NCBI GenBank assembly: GCA_028641055.1 | Contig: CM054062.1 | Coordinates: 239,168,528 to 239,232,527 of the forward strand | Length of the DNA stretch: 64,000 nt | Source: Alopecurus myosuroides | Lineage: Eukaryota > Streptophyta > Magnoliopsida > Poales > Poaceae | Direction of reading: 5' to 3' | Part shown: piece after piece, positions 36,842 to 47,821 of the stretch | How positions within the stretch are numbered: the first letter of the stretch is position 1 | Layout of the letters: every line of letters starts with the position of its first letter | Program-made: the position numbers and the translations under genes | Notes under the pieces: generated by a model | What the model saw: only the letters and a program-made list of their open reading frames with translations | Database searches by the model: none | Told to the model about the DNA's origin: nothing

Positions 36842-39800
36842 TTAATCTATTAAGTCGGCATTTGTTGGTTTGACATATGGTGAAAGGACTGATGATTGCG
36901 ATAAAGCCTCATCTTCTAAAGATTCTATCAAGTCGGAGTTTGTTGGATTGGCAGATGGTGAAATCACCAATAAGTGCGACAAGAGCTCAACTTTTGATGA
37001 TGAGACTGATGTTTTAGGTTTCTTAGTGGGTCTATCCAGAGTCGTACAATAAATAGGGCCCCAACTGGTTTCATGATCTTTCAAGTCTCGATTTCTTATT
37101 TCATCATCATTCAATTCTGAGTCAACTAATATGACAGCCAATTTTGTTCTAAAGTGTGTCATATGAACCTAAAGTCAAATAGTAATCATAGTTAGTTTTC
37201 AAAATAATGATACAACATAGAATAAATATCATGATATGAAGTAAAACTATACTTGCTCAGGAGACAAGATATCTCCGGTAATGTACTCCATAAAATTTAA
37301 CATCCAAATACCACACGATGACCTGCATGATTTACAATTTTTAACATTTTAATAAACTAAATTATACAGAACATCGTATATGGTAAAAAGTATGCAAAAT
37401 CACCATGATAGAATATATGTTTTGCAACCACAATTGTAAAAAAAATCCTATCAAAAAAAGAAAAAAGAATGAGACACGCTCCCTATAGCACTCTCAATCT
37501 CACACTTTTATTTTTTGAGAGAGAAAGCCTATGATAGGAGCTTGTCATACTGCTAGATCTGGCTGTTAAACTCAGGTTTAATCTGCTAGAGATGGTCGTC
37601 CAGTACTTACCTTAAGGGCAGAGGCGTCTGCTTTCCTGTTTGTTCAATGCCAAAATCTGAACGTGGGGGTCAATCTCCAGGTAATACGAACCATTTTCAG
37701 GAAAAAAAAAAAAGGATGGAAACCCATCGGGGACACACACCGCTTCCAGTCCTCATCTGCTCTCTCACTCACGCAACCACTTCATCTCTCCCACTCTCAA
37801 GCTTCCACTGCCCTCCCGCCGCCGGCGAGAAGACCCCGACCCCATCCCCTGCCTGCGCGCTGTTGCGGTGAGGACGTCGTCCTCCCCTGTCCCCCGGCCG
37901 TTGCCGCGAAAACTGCTCCCTCCCCTTCCTCCCTGCCCCCTCCTCCCGTTGCTGCATCCATGGCCGCCCCTTCCCTACCTTCCCGCCGACGGAGGTCGAG
38001 GCGTGGAAGTATTCTTCACTGCATCCTCGGAATCGACCACCGCGCGCACTTTGGAGGGCTCTATGGTTGTTGGAGGCAATCGACGGCGGCCAGACTGTCC
38101 GAGCCCAAATGGCTCGGCACCACCTAATTCGCGCCGTCAAAGACCACCGGCGCCGCCCTGGGCCACCTTGAGCTCGGCACAGAACACCCTTTGTCGCCTC
38201 CACGGGATTCCAGTCAACAAAGAACGCCGCCGCGTCCGCCCGTGCTCCGGCGGCAAGGAGCGTTGCCGCGTCCGCCCGTGCTCTCCGGCGGCAAGGAGCG
38301 CTGCCGCGTCTGCGCGCGCTCCGGGAACAAGGATGGCCATGGGTACCCTTCTTGGCGTTCTTCGTCGACGGTGAGAAATCCGCGATCCCCATTAGAATAG
38401 GTTCAGATATATTTTCATGTACTCCATCCGTCCACTTTTATAAGGCAGACTTCTTCACATTTAAATGCTAAGAAGTGTGACTTATAAAAGTGGACGGAGG
38501 GAGTAGGTTACATTTTGAGTGACTTTCTTCATGTTACAATTTTTAAATAGGAGCTGGAATTTATGGTTCACTGGTAGAAAATAGGCCTATAGTCCCGGTT
38601 CGCCAGGGCCAGTAGTCCCGACCGAGTAACCGGGACTAGCTATGCGCGACTAAAGACCCCTTTAGTCCCGGTTGGCAACATGAACCGGGACTAGACTTTA
38701 TTTCGTAACTTTTTTAATTCATTTGGGTTTCTAATTATTTTTCACACCAATTTTTCTCTCCCTTTTTTTTTCAGAATTTGTATTATTTGCTTAGTGTCTA
38801 ACTACAATTATATCTAGTCAAATTACTTACTCATGGTCAAACTTCCCGCTCGGTCACCCATCCTCCCACTACTCTAGCACTAGCACGCTTAACTTCCGAG
38901 TTCCATACCGTCCCGTATCCAAGTGTTTCGCACGCATGTATGTGATAGTAGTATCATATCAATCTTATTAACATGTTGGTTGATGCCACATTTCTTTATT
39001 GTTTGAATTTCAAATAAATCTTTTAATAAACAAAAGTAATGATGTAATTAATAATTTTGAATAAATAAATAAACATTAACTTTTTAATTTGTATTATTTC
39101 TAAAAATACAAATAATATATCAAAAAATTATGAAAAATAGAACTAATTCATTTTAAAATCTTAAAAATACAAATAATATATCAAAAAATTAAGAAAAATA
39201 ATACTAATTCATTTTAAAATCTTAAAAATACAAATAATATATCAAAAAATTAAGAACAATAATACTAATTCATTTTAAAATCTTAAAAATACAAATAATA
39301 TATCAAAAAATTAAGAAAAATAATACTAATTCATTTTAAAATCTTAAAAAGACCAGTAGGCTCTTCTATTATTTTTAGAATGAGTTCAAAAATATATTTT
39401 GAAATAAATCCAACTGGAATAGTATAGCTAGGAATTAATATAGAAATAATATCCATTACACTTTGCAACACTTTGCAAATTTTTCCAAGTCATTTAAAAC
39501 TAGGAAACAAAAATGTATTTTGAAATAAATCCAACTGGATGAGTTTAGTATTGACTAGATATATGTTTTCCTGGCTTAGATTAATTTTTGGTGAACAGAT
39601 ATATAGAAACTGTAGTTTTTCTGTTTTGTTTTTCTTGATGTGTTTTTGTTTGTTTTCTTGATGTGTTTTTGTTTTTGCTTGTTTTGAAACATGTGTTTGA
39701 CATAATATAGAAATAGTATAGCTAGGAATTAATATAGAAATAATATCCATTACACTTTGCAACACTTTGCAAATTTTTCCAAGTCATTTAAAACTAGGAA

Positions 39801-42441
39801 ACAAAAATAGTTTTATGAACAACAAAAGACAAGTGATAATTAAATCACAAGTAAAATACGAGTAGAGACATCACAATCATCAATAGAACACAATCATATC
39901 ACATTCATAACATAGAGTCTTACGATCACACATAACACAAACATAAGTCTCACAATACTAAGATATCCATTACATACTAAGATATCCATTACATGCATAT
40001 ATCGAACGCATACATCTATGGCTCCGTCGAGTAGATGCGGAACAACTCGTAGGAGACGTATGCATCTATGTCTGCATACTTGACGTTGGTCCAGTCCAGT
40101 GGGGTCTTCTCCCAATACCAGTGATTCCTCGAGGGGAAATGAGACTTCATGGTTTCGTAGCCCTCGTGGATGAAGGCAGTTGCCATCGGAGCCATCCCGG
40201 TCTTGGGCCCGGGCAACTCATCGAAATGGATAAGGTCCTGAAGATCAATGTAGTGATCTTCAGGTATCACAATACCCAAGCGCATCAACTTCTGACGGTC
40301 TTGAGTGATGTCAACGCTGCAAAAGTCATACCCCTTGTTGACAAGAAAATCAACAAGTGCCGGAGAATGCTTTGAACTACTGTAACAACAAAAATTTGAT
40401 ACGTGTTAGATATGTTGCAACACATGTATTCTTCAGATGCAAAAAACAAATCGAAGATGCAATTTTGTACGTGTGCGTTACCTTGACCATTGGAAGACCA
40501 AAACGGCCTCCTTGAATGCAATCTGGATGACGGAAACATCCCGTTTATCCGCCGTATACTCTAAATCAAGCCCGAAGAACCGGTGTTCATCGGGAGAGGA
40601 GAAATAGAGATTGGTCAAATGCGCAAGAGCACCGGGGAGCCTCTCGCAATTGTCGGTGTAGCACACGTCGAGACGCTTGCCGCATGGTGTGGGCACACCA
40701 TATCTCTTCCAAACTTCAGCCATGGTGCTTGGTGGAGGAAGATCGAAGAGAGGGAAGAGAAGAGAAGAGAGAAGAAGAACAGAGACTCGGACGCGCACTG
40801 TAGCAATGGCGCCCTCCTGCCTCTCGCTCGCGAAATAAAACCGCCGCGCGGGAGGCGAGCAGTTTGTATCTTTAGTCCCGGGTGGCCAGGCCAACCGGGA
40901 CTAAAGGCAGGGAGGTCAGCGGCCGGGAACCATTAGTCCCGGGTGGCCAGGCCAACCGGAATTAATGCCCTCCACGCGCCTCAACGCGCTTCCCAACCCG
41001 CAACGCATGACCTTCTGTCGCGGGTCTCCTCCCGACCCGGGACTAAAGGCGCTTTAGTCACGGTGCGCGACGTTTGGGGACTGATGGGGGCGTATGGAAG
41101 GCCTTTTTTCTACTAGTGGTTGGATAAAGCGACCGTAACCTATATGCTGCTTGGAGGAATGAACTTATTGGCAATTCACTCTAATGTTAACTATATGCTG
41201 CTGGGAGGAGTGAAAGGTATTTCGCTCTACTGTAACCCATTTTTGAATGGGGCCTAGGTTTAGCTCCAGATTTAAATTCAGTAGTATGCTTTATATAAAT
41301 AAAAGAGTTTTACTAATTTATCAAAATATTGTTGTCATACTGATTCAGTAGTGTTAATTTACCAAACACATAACTCTTTCTATATTTGAGCATACTGAAT
41401 GTTTCATGGTTCACCCTGATGGTGTAGTTCTGATGACATCATAATGGTGCGGAGCATCAAGAAGATCCTTGTGTCGGTTCAACCTATTGGATGTGATTTG
41501 TAAGTGGATTATTGTGATGGAACCACATCATATTTCAATACTTCAGATCTATTTTTTATTTGATTTTTGCTTGACTTTCTTAATTATAGATATTTATGTA
41601 GATACTTCTAATTTGGATGTTGGTATGGATGAAGGTTCAGAAAATCAAATTTGGTGATTTTCACTTCACTTGCTACACTACAATGTCATCTACTCTCAAC
41701 TGGTACGTGCAAGCATAATTCATTCTTATTATTTATTTAATGCGACTAAGGGGGACATACAAAAATAACATGATATCGATTGCATTGAGGTAGGAGGTGT
41801 ACCCATCTGTCTGCAATCTGGTCTTTATAAACTCTTCCCGGTGCCATATTGTGACATTAAGGTCCTTCCACTTGTCAGACTTGAGTTCCATGTGCTGCGA
41901 TGCATATTTGAATAAATTCTCCACTTCTTCCGGCTGTTGCACGAATAAATAACAAACTATTAGCATCAGAGTTGAAGAATAACAAAAATCTTCTTATTAA
42001 AAGATGGGACAGTGGGACAAATAACCAACCATGGCAATGAGGTCTTTGCGGTGCATTCCTGTGCCTAGTGAGTCGAGCACTTGGATACATCGTTTTCTGA
42101 AATTTATAACTGCTACGTACCAATGAACGTTTTCAATATTTACTGGAACAAATATCTGGAAAAGGTACATGTTAGTTTCAGTCCCACATAGGTGAACATT
42201 CAAGAATAGTTGAATTCTTATAATATATATGTAAGAAATTGAGACTAACCATATCATGTCCCAAATAAGTTTTGGCCCTTTTTAATACCCATCCTGGTGC
42301 ATCATCTTTGTAATCTACAGGCAGACAACTACCTGTCTTTATTATCTTAGAGATGCACACATTCTCTAGGAAGATGCTTCCACCCGATCTCACTTGTAGG
42401 TGCTCTTTAGCACTTATGCAGTGTATGTATGCGTCTATGAT
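36842..42441 (-). CDS. Ulp1-like cysteine protease in Helitron, five exons
   Basis: Ulp1 (peptidase C48) enzymes cleave SUMO-like proteins. Five exons splice in phase with GT/AG sites: 42250-42441, 42030-42155, 41803-41933, 37253-37322 and 36842-37168. Together they give 281 residues. The catalytic set is complete: His in NVHWYV (75), Asp in VLDSLG (92), Gln in LQTDG (147) and Cys in SSCGIW (153). The exon with the nucleophile is separated from the third exon by a 4.5 kb intron that contains a whole CACTA element. Upstream, basic repeats (42527-43160) probably form the N-terminus, but the frame there is disturbed, so a full-length product is doubtful. Such genes are commonly carried by plant transposons; whether this one is used is unknown. 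Confidence 0.7.
37253..37322 (-). CDS. Ulp1 exon with the catalytic cysteine
   Basis: This 70 bp exon lies between ATGCAG and GTATAG. It completes a Gly codon and then reads SSCGIWMLNFMEYITGD. It restores the catalytic centre that the upstream exon lacks. Confidence 0.75.
37640..38392 (+). other. GC-rich captured exon-like island in the Ulp1 intron
   Basis: This island is strongly GC-rich against AT-rich surroundings. The + strand has an open frame from ATG 37868 to 38374 (168 codons, Pro/Arg-rich) and a donor-like CGACGGTGAGAA near 38367. About 38226-38320 holds a roughly 38 bp unit repeated two and a half times (GCCGCGTCCGCCCGTGCTC). It looks like the 5' UTR and first exon of a host gene taken up by the Helitron. 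I do not recognise the protein. Confidence 0.35.
38422..38503. mobile_element. Stowaway-type MITE
   Basis: An 82 bp element with ends CTCCATCCGTCCACTTTTATAA and its inverse, flanked by TA on both sides (38420-38421 and 38504-38505). It is a Tc1/mariner-derived foldback. Confidence 0.85.
38835..38935 (-). ncRNA. 5S rRNA-derived segment
   Basis: The minus strand reads GGAACTCGGAAGTTAAGCG, then CTAGAGTAGT, then GGAGGATGGGTGACC and GCGGGAAGT. These align in order and spacing with the 3' two-thirds of plant 5S rRNA (GAACTCCGAAGTTAAGCG, GAGAGTAGT, AGGATGGGTGACC, TGGGAAGT), including the A-box and C-box of the internal Pol III promoter. The 5' third matches only weakly. It is diverged, so a working ribosomal RNA is unlikely. 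Confidence 0.65.
39101..39350. repeat. 61 bp AT-rich tandem repeat, about 4 copies
   Basis: The unit contains TAAAAATACAAATAATATATC and ATTCATTTTAAAATCT. Copies start at 39101, 39162, 39223 and 39284, with a partial one at 39345. The same unit recurs at 48930-49290 in the larger CACTA. Confidence 0.85.
39421..39809. repeat. Spaced direct duplication of about 90 bp
   Basis: The segments at 39421-39509 and 39715-39809 are nearly identical (AGTATAGCTAGGAATTAATA onward), 294 bp apart. Confidence 0.8.
40016..40723 (-). CDS. WRN/RNase D-like 3'-5' exonuclease, two exons
   Basis: The predicted protein is a nuclease of the DnaQ fold that removes nucleotides from 3' ends. Exon 1 is 40482-40723 and exon 2 is 40016-40379. 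The intron has GTAACG and TTACAG borders and joins in phase, giving 201 residues. The start ATG sits in a good context (CACCATGGC). Exo I is GLDLEYT with Asp53 and Glu55, followed by VIQIAF. Exo II is VDITQDRQKLMRLGI with Asp107. Exo III is YADIDAYVSYEL with Tyr182 and Asp186. All four metal-binding acids and the Tyr are present, and there is no stop or frameshift. It is the only gene in a CACTA element and lies inside a Ulp1 intron on the same strand. The length fits a lone exonuclease domain without helicase. Substrate and function are unknown. Confidence 0.8.
41122..41802 (-). other. Part of the Ulp1 intron, no gene
   Basis: AT-rich sequence between the CACTA end and the third Ulp1 exon. 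I see nothing coding. Confidence 0.5.
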
Positions 42442-42526
42442 CTACCATTTCAAGTAAACACATTGGACATATGAGATTAGATGTTCGTATTAAAAATTAT
42501 TTTCTTATCATAAATAAACACTTACT

Positions 42527-43160
42527 TCATCGCCAACGAACTCTCCTGGGCACATTTTGTTTTCTCTGAGTAGGGTATGCATCGATGAAGACACCGTTAT
42601 TATGCAGGTGTAATATACCATAGTGTGTCTTATTTTTGACAAGTGAATCATCATTACCATGTGGCATAGCTTGCGATGTGTGTCCTCCATTATCTAGGTA
42701 ATTGACATCTGTAAGCCCAGCTTTTTTCTGTTTATAGGCTTCACGTCGTCTCTTATTAATTTCATCCTTTCTTTGCGAATACCGCTCTCTGTCCCTCAGT
42801 CTCTTTAGTTCCCTTGGATCTGCATATATGACACATTTTAGCATGTACTCAGTATCAACAAGCAATAGGAGTAGTTTGTTTAGTAATTACCTTGCTCGTG
42901 GGTATTGGTTATGTCCTGAAATGAGGTGTTTCCCGCAGTTGGAGTGGAAGACGACATAATAACATGCGATAGATGGTCTTCATTACCATGTGCCATGGCG
43001 ACCGGTGTATGGTGTATAGTGTTTGTGTCATTGAGCAAGACAGGTTTCATTTTTTTTCACGGGATTGTCGTCGTTGACTTAGTATATCATCTCTTTTTAG
43101 TGCATACCGTTCTCGGTCCCGTTGCCTCTTTATTTCCTTGGGGTCTACATAGATACACAT
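42527..43160 (-). pseudogene. Basic repeat region (Helitron/Ulp1 N-terminus)
   Basis: Two related units occur in the minus strand. One reads YVDPKEIKRQRDRERYAL (about 43090-43150) and the other YADPRELKRLRDRERYSQ followed by KDEINKRRREAYKQKK (about 42720-42825). Each is followed by a similar Ser/His/Asp-rich stretch (HGNEDHLS and HGNDDSLV). From memory, such RDRERY repeats occur near the N-terminus of grass Helitron replicases and related transposon proteins. A stop follows the first unit, and the frame shifts before the exon ending CPGEFVGDE, so this part is damaged. Confidence 0.45.
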
Positions 43161-43389
43161 CTCACGGGTCAGTAGTTTAGCAACACTACAGGATGTGAGT
43201 TCTTGTTTTTCGGATACTTACCCAAGGACTGAATGTTGCTTATATCTTGGAAAAGGGTGTGCGGAGCGTTCGGAGTGGAAGATTCCATATTGTTTGGCGA
43301 ATCAGTATTGCTGGATTTCTGAAAACCTTGAATGAGAAGAGGAAACATGTCTTGATACCTATTGTCCACCACTGGTAGAAAATAGGCCT

Positions 43390-43600
43390 TCAGTCCCGGT
43401 TCGCAATGGCCATTAGTCCCGGCCGCGCAACCGGGACTAAATATGCGCGACTAAAGACCCCCCCTATAGTCGCGCCTCTTACGGACCGGGACTAAAGCCC
43501 CGTCCACGTGGGCGCCAGGAGTCCGTCGGGGCGGAGGACCTTTAGTCCCGGTTCTCGTGCCTAACCGGGACTGAAGGCCTCCTCCGCAGGTTTAGGGTTT
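43390..43600. repeat. CACTA subterminal hairpin repeats, left
   Basis: Inverted pairs such as TTTAGTCCCGGTT...AACCGGGACT recur. In CACTA elements these are the likely transposase-binding sites. Confidence 0.8.
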
Positions 43601-44747
43601 TAGCCCCCCCTAAACCTGGTTTCTTTTTAATTTGTTTTGTTTTATTTATTTTATATTTTATTTTGTGTTTTATTTTAATTTTGATGAAGTTTCAGTACAC
43701 ATATATATTGTACATTGTACGGTACTATATACATGCATATATGAAATTTCAAACAAGAAGAATTCAATAGGAATATATAATATATATTCAATCTCGGGTG
43801 ACCATATACAACTTCGAACAAGTTTCCATACACAATTACGATGGATATACACAACTTCTAACAAGTTTCAATCTAGGAGATGCATATGGAAAAATCCTGC
43901 TCAGTCCTCTTGAATTGGTCTTCGTCGGACGTATAGTGTTCTCCTTTAGGATCGATGACATGCCTAAGGAAAAATCCTGCTATTTCCTCTTGAATTGGTC
44001 GGAAGCGAGCTTCTGGACTAAGCGTCCTTCGCAAGTTATTGAGACTCTTCCATGTGCTCTCCGACTTCTTCTTCTCAGAGGTTTCTTTCCGTATGTTCTC
44101 ACAAACATAGTATCCACATAGATTGGTCCCCGGTGGCTGCTTATCCACACGAACTAAAATTTTAAATTCTAGCTGATGTTTGAATTCACCGACAATTTCT
44201 TTTGAGAACCGTCTCCAAACTCTACAGGGGAAAGGAAATTAAATGAACAAGGGAGTTATTAGCTACTGCATATTAGGAAATGAACAAAAGAGACCGATCG
44301 ATATAGAGCGCAAATGATTGAAAATAATTACCTTTGCAGCATTTTTCTCATGTCAATCCAAAGCTTTGGATCTGAATCCATAGAGTCCATGATAAAAACT
44401 GTGGAGGTGTGAAGTTCAATTTTTAGCAGCATCCAGTGGAACCTGCGGACACGTTACATGCACAGTCATGCATAACTTATCGATTAGACATACCATGCAT
44501 TGAGTAAACAAAAGAGAATGGGAACAAGAGAGAAACACTCACCCAAAATGGTAAGGAAATAGAATATGACTTTTGAGTTGATGCTTTTTAAGAAAATTGT
44601 ACAAATCTTTCTCCACGTCTAGCGGGTAATATTGTAACACATGTCCATTAATTATTTGTGGGTCAATGAACCCAATATCATGGATGTGTCTTATTTTGCA
44701 TTCCCAAATCTTCAATCTGCATAATAGCATGCGCAACAATATAGTTA

Positions 44748-44748
44748 G

Positions 44749-44796
<48 letters not shown>
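44748..44796. repeat. (TA)n microsatellite
   Basis: About 24 TA units lie in the first intron of the Ulp1 end of the second CACTA gene. Confidence 0.9.
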
Positions 44797-44800
<4 letters not shown>

Positions 44801-45559
44801 TGCAGACAATGAAGAACGAGATGAGGTAAAAATAAATCACTTACAGAACGTAGCAACTCAGGATAGATTTGTCGAGCTCGCGCAGATTGAACAGCTGGAA
44901 CAATTCACTCATCTCAACCGCTACATAGTACTTTTTGGTGTGATGCTCCTCTGTAACATCAACATGAACATATTCTTTGTCGGAATATGATATGAAATTT
45001 TTGTACCAACGTAGCAGATTTTGCATTACTGGTGGTAGACTCTTTTCCTGCGTAGACTCGACGAGAGGCCCTTTCTTCACATATTGTAATGCTACCTCAG
45101 CCATTGGCGCATCGTCCAGGCCTAACAAGGCACGAATAGACATACCCATCTCGGACGCATTTTTCATGGCAGTAGCTACAGTCAATCCCATTGCTGCCGC
45201 AGCTGCTCTGACCTCGGGGTCCTGTTCCGGACCGGCTTTCACTATGAGCGGGGGGGTCGATTGTTTACTCTGCATCCCGAGCTGGTCAACTTGTTTCCCG
45301 CTTTTTTTCCTTTCTTCTTTCTCCTCCATCAATATATCTGCTTGCCTACGAAGTTCACTTTCATAGTCTTTAGGAAAATTCTTCTCGGCTTGGGACGGTG
45401 TCGACAAAAAACTCGTAGCCCACTTCTGTACCGACGGAGGGTATACTTCCTTGGGCTTAGGCTCCCTTAGCGCCTTCCGATCAGCCGACCATTTCTCATA
45501 CTCAGCCTTCGCGGCCAATTTGGTTTCAGCATCACTAAGTTCCCAAGCCCTTGGGGGGA

Positions 45560-45905
45560 TAGGCTTCAGTGATGGCTCCGGTACCCGTGTGGTCTTAGGT
45601 ACATAAGCCTCCGGGTTAATAGTCCAAGAGCGGGTTTCCTTGCTGTCCACCTGCTTCTGTTTCTTCGCCGGAGGAGGAATGGGGGGCGACGGCTGCTTAT
45701 CCGTCGGAGGAGGAATGGGGGGCGACGAGTGATTATCCGCCGGAGGAGGAATGGGGGGAGACGGCTGCTTATCCGCCGGAGGAGGATTGGGGGGCGGCGG
45801 CTGCTTATCCGCCGGAGATTGTGGATCGGGGGACGGCGTCGAATGGCGTGAAGGAGGCGTAGGTGAACCAGCACCAACACCACCACCACCACCTGCACCA
45901 TCGGA
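45560..45905 (-). repeat. Pro-rich coding minisatellite
   Basis: Within the second CACTA gene a roughly 50 bp unit encoding PPPADKQPSPPI is repeated five times. It makes a flexible linker between the Ptta and Ulp1 parts. Confidence 0.7.
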
Positions 45906-47476
45906 GGGGGGTGGACTTGCTGGCCTTGGCGTCTCGCCTGGAAACACTATGTACTTCTTTTTCCATAGAATGAACTGGCGCTTTACATCTCCAAGTCTTC
46001 TCTCCCCTTCGGGTGTAGCTATGTCAATCTCCAGGTCCTCAAACACTTGGACTATGTATTCCACCGTGACACGAGCATAGCCATATGGAATGGGGTTGTT
46101 GTGGTGGAGTGCTCCAGGTGTGTAGGGTAAAGCACTGCCGGTAGCTACCTTCGTGGAAATGTTCCCCACGGGATAATGCAGATCACATTCTTTCATCTCC
46201 TTTACATCATCCACGGGGTAGTGAGGCTCCGGTGCACGACTCTCGATCATCGGTGCATTAGCACCTGCAGGCAGGGCCTCCGTGGAAGCCACGCTGCTTC
46301 TCCGTTGATGCTGGCTTCCGACATCCGCTTCATGATCTTCATGCGGCCTTGCAGCCGTCGATATTTCTTTCTCAAGTATTCCATGCACGGTCTTGCTTCA
46401 ACTCACTAACTTCCGATGCAAGCTTCGCCAGAAGATCTGCATCCCGGTCCGTCTTTCTCTTACGACTTCTATAACAGTACGGGTCATTTTCCTGGGAAAA
46501 CCCTACTTTCGACGGCATTCTGCCTTTGCCTCATATATGTCCTCCGTGTTCAGAATTCCCGAGGGCATGGGTCAGTGCGTCTCTCTCTCTGTTGAACGTG
46601 ATCACGCCCTGTTGAGCTTTGGCCATTGCGTCAATAAGGGCTTGGGTGGGAGCAAACGTTTTCTGCCGATGAACACACGCCCCTGTCTCCGGGTCTAGCG
46701 ATCCCCCATGCCCGTACCACCACATTTTGGCTCTTTCGTCCCATCCCTCTATACCTAGAGGGATTCCTCGCGCCCTCGGGATGTCCTCCATCTTCTGCCA
46801 CTTAGGCGCCGAAACACGGTATCCTCCTGGCCCCATAACATGATGGTACTGTTTCTTATCCGCATTAACCTTATTTTTTTCGATATTTCCTTGAAATGCT
46901 CCGATTTCTTCTGCGTCACAAATTCTGGCCAATCAGCTCTCAGTTTCTCATGTTGTCCAGTGAAAATCGGAGTCTTGCCCTTGCTGACATATTCACGGAA
47001 CAATTTTTTCTTGAAGTTCCGGAATGCTTCGGCCATCTTCTGAAGAGCGAACTCTTTGACTAGCCTCCTCCTCTGACGTCCACCCGGAATCTCGTTATCG
47101 AATTCATCTGTTTTGTTGTATTTCGGAGGTAGAATGAAATGTACCATAAGCTTTCTCCACAGATCCTTTTTCGTTCTCTTGTCGACATAACTGAAACCAA
47201 GACGTGCTTTCTTTGTCTCCTTCCATTCCTGGACGGTGATCGGGACGTTGTCTCTAACAATGACTCCGCATTGGTTGATAAACTTTGTGGTGTGCTGTAG
47301 GGGCTTGCCGGTTTCACCGACTGATTCGATGGTATATGTTTCTCCTTCTTTCATCGCCCTAGATTTGCCACGCTTTGTCGTACTCTATCCGGCCGAGGGC
47401 TAAAATAAGAAAGAGAGTCGCGCGCGTTAATGCATATGTATTCACATTTCAGTAAGTTTGTATCACGAGATGCTCA

Positions 47477-47477
<1 letters not shown>

Positions 47478-47521
<44 letters not shown>
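47478..47521. repeat. (TA)n microsatellite
   Basis: About 22 TA units lie directly after a donor-like GAG|GT in the second CACTA gene. Confidence 0.9.
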
Positions 47522-47524
<3 letters not shown>

Positions 47525-47821
47525 CGCCGGAGGTGGTTGGTCTTTGCAATTGGAGATCGTCGTTTGTCGACGGTTCACCTTCGTCGACAATGTCCGTTCC
47601 TTCACCCTCTTGATCATCGACAATGTCCGTTTATCCACCTTCTTGATCATCAAGGTTCAGATAAGAAGAGACTACATCATCTTTTGGGCTCGGCACATAA
47701 GGGATCTCGTTGGCTATGATGTCGAATATATACCTTCAGCCTCCTGATCCGTAAGCGGCAAGGCTCTATTGTCCGCCATATGTCACTCCTGCAGACATGC
47801 ATGTAGTAAAAATTAATTAAG

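Larger units (their letters stand above)
38569..41118 (-). mobile_element. Small CACTA element carrying an exonuclease gene
   Basis: The ends CACTGGTAGAAAATAGGCC and (inverted) CACTAGTAGAAAAAAGGCC are flanked by an exact 3 bp duplication GTT (38566-38568 and 41119-41121). Subterminal TTTAGTCCCGGTT hairpins lie at 38590-38700 and 40866-41070. The element is 2550 bp and encodes no transposase, so it would depend on a relative such as the one at 43370. It contains a 5S-like segment, 61 bp tandem repeats and a two-exon gene. Confidence 0.93.
43873..47779 (-). pseudogene. CACTA second gene: Ptta-like and Ulp1 protease domains
   Basis: The N-terminal part (about 46393-47779) contains the Ptta/En-Spm-like region (VIVRDNVPITVQEWKE; GIEGWDERAKMWWYGHGG). 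It is broken: a frameshift near 47725, TAA at 47631-47633, a frameshift in a T7 run at 46874-46880, TGA at 46531-46533 and a further shift near 46400. The C-terminal part is open and splices in phase through 44845-46388, 44543-44716, 44332-44442 and 43873-44221. A repeated PPSPP-type linker is followed by a Ulp1 core with His (FHWMLL), Asp (FIMDSMD) and Cys (TNLCGYYV). The intact protease end may be recent luck or selection; the full protein cannot be made. Confidence 0.75.

Noticed and set aside
39101..39350. Possible CRISPR-like array
   Set aside because: The repeats are directly adjacent with no unique spacers and the genome is plant.
42926..43180. + strand ORF opposite the basic repeats
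   Set aside because: It is antisense to the clearer RDRERY repeat region.
45566..46080. Pro- or Gly-rich ORFs overlapping the second CACTA gene
   Set aside because: They are out-of-frame readings of the PPSPP-coding minisatellite.
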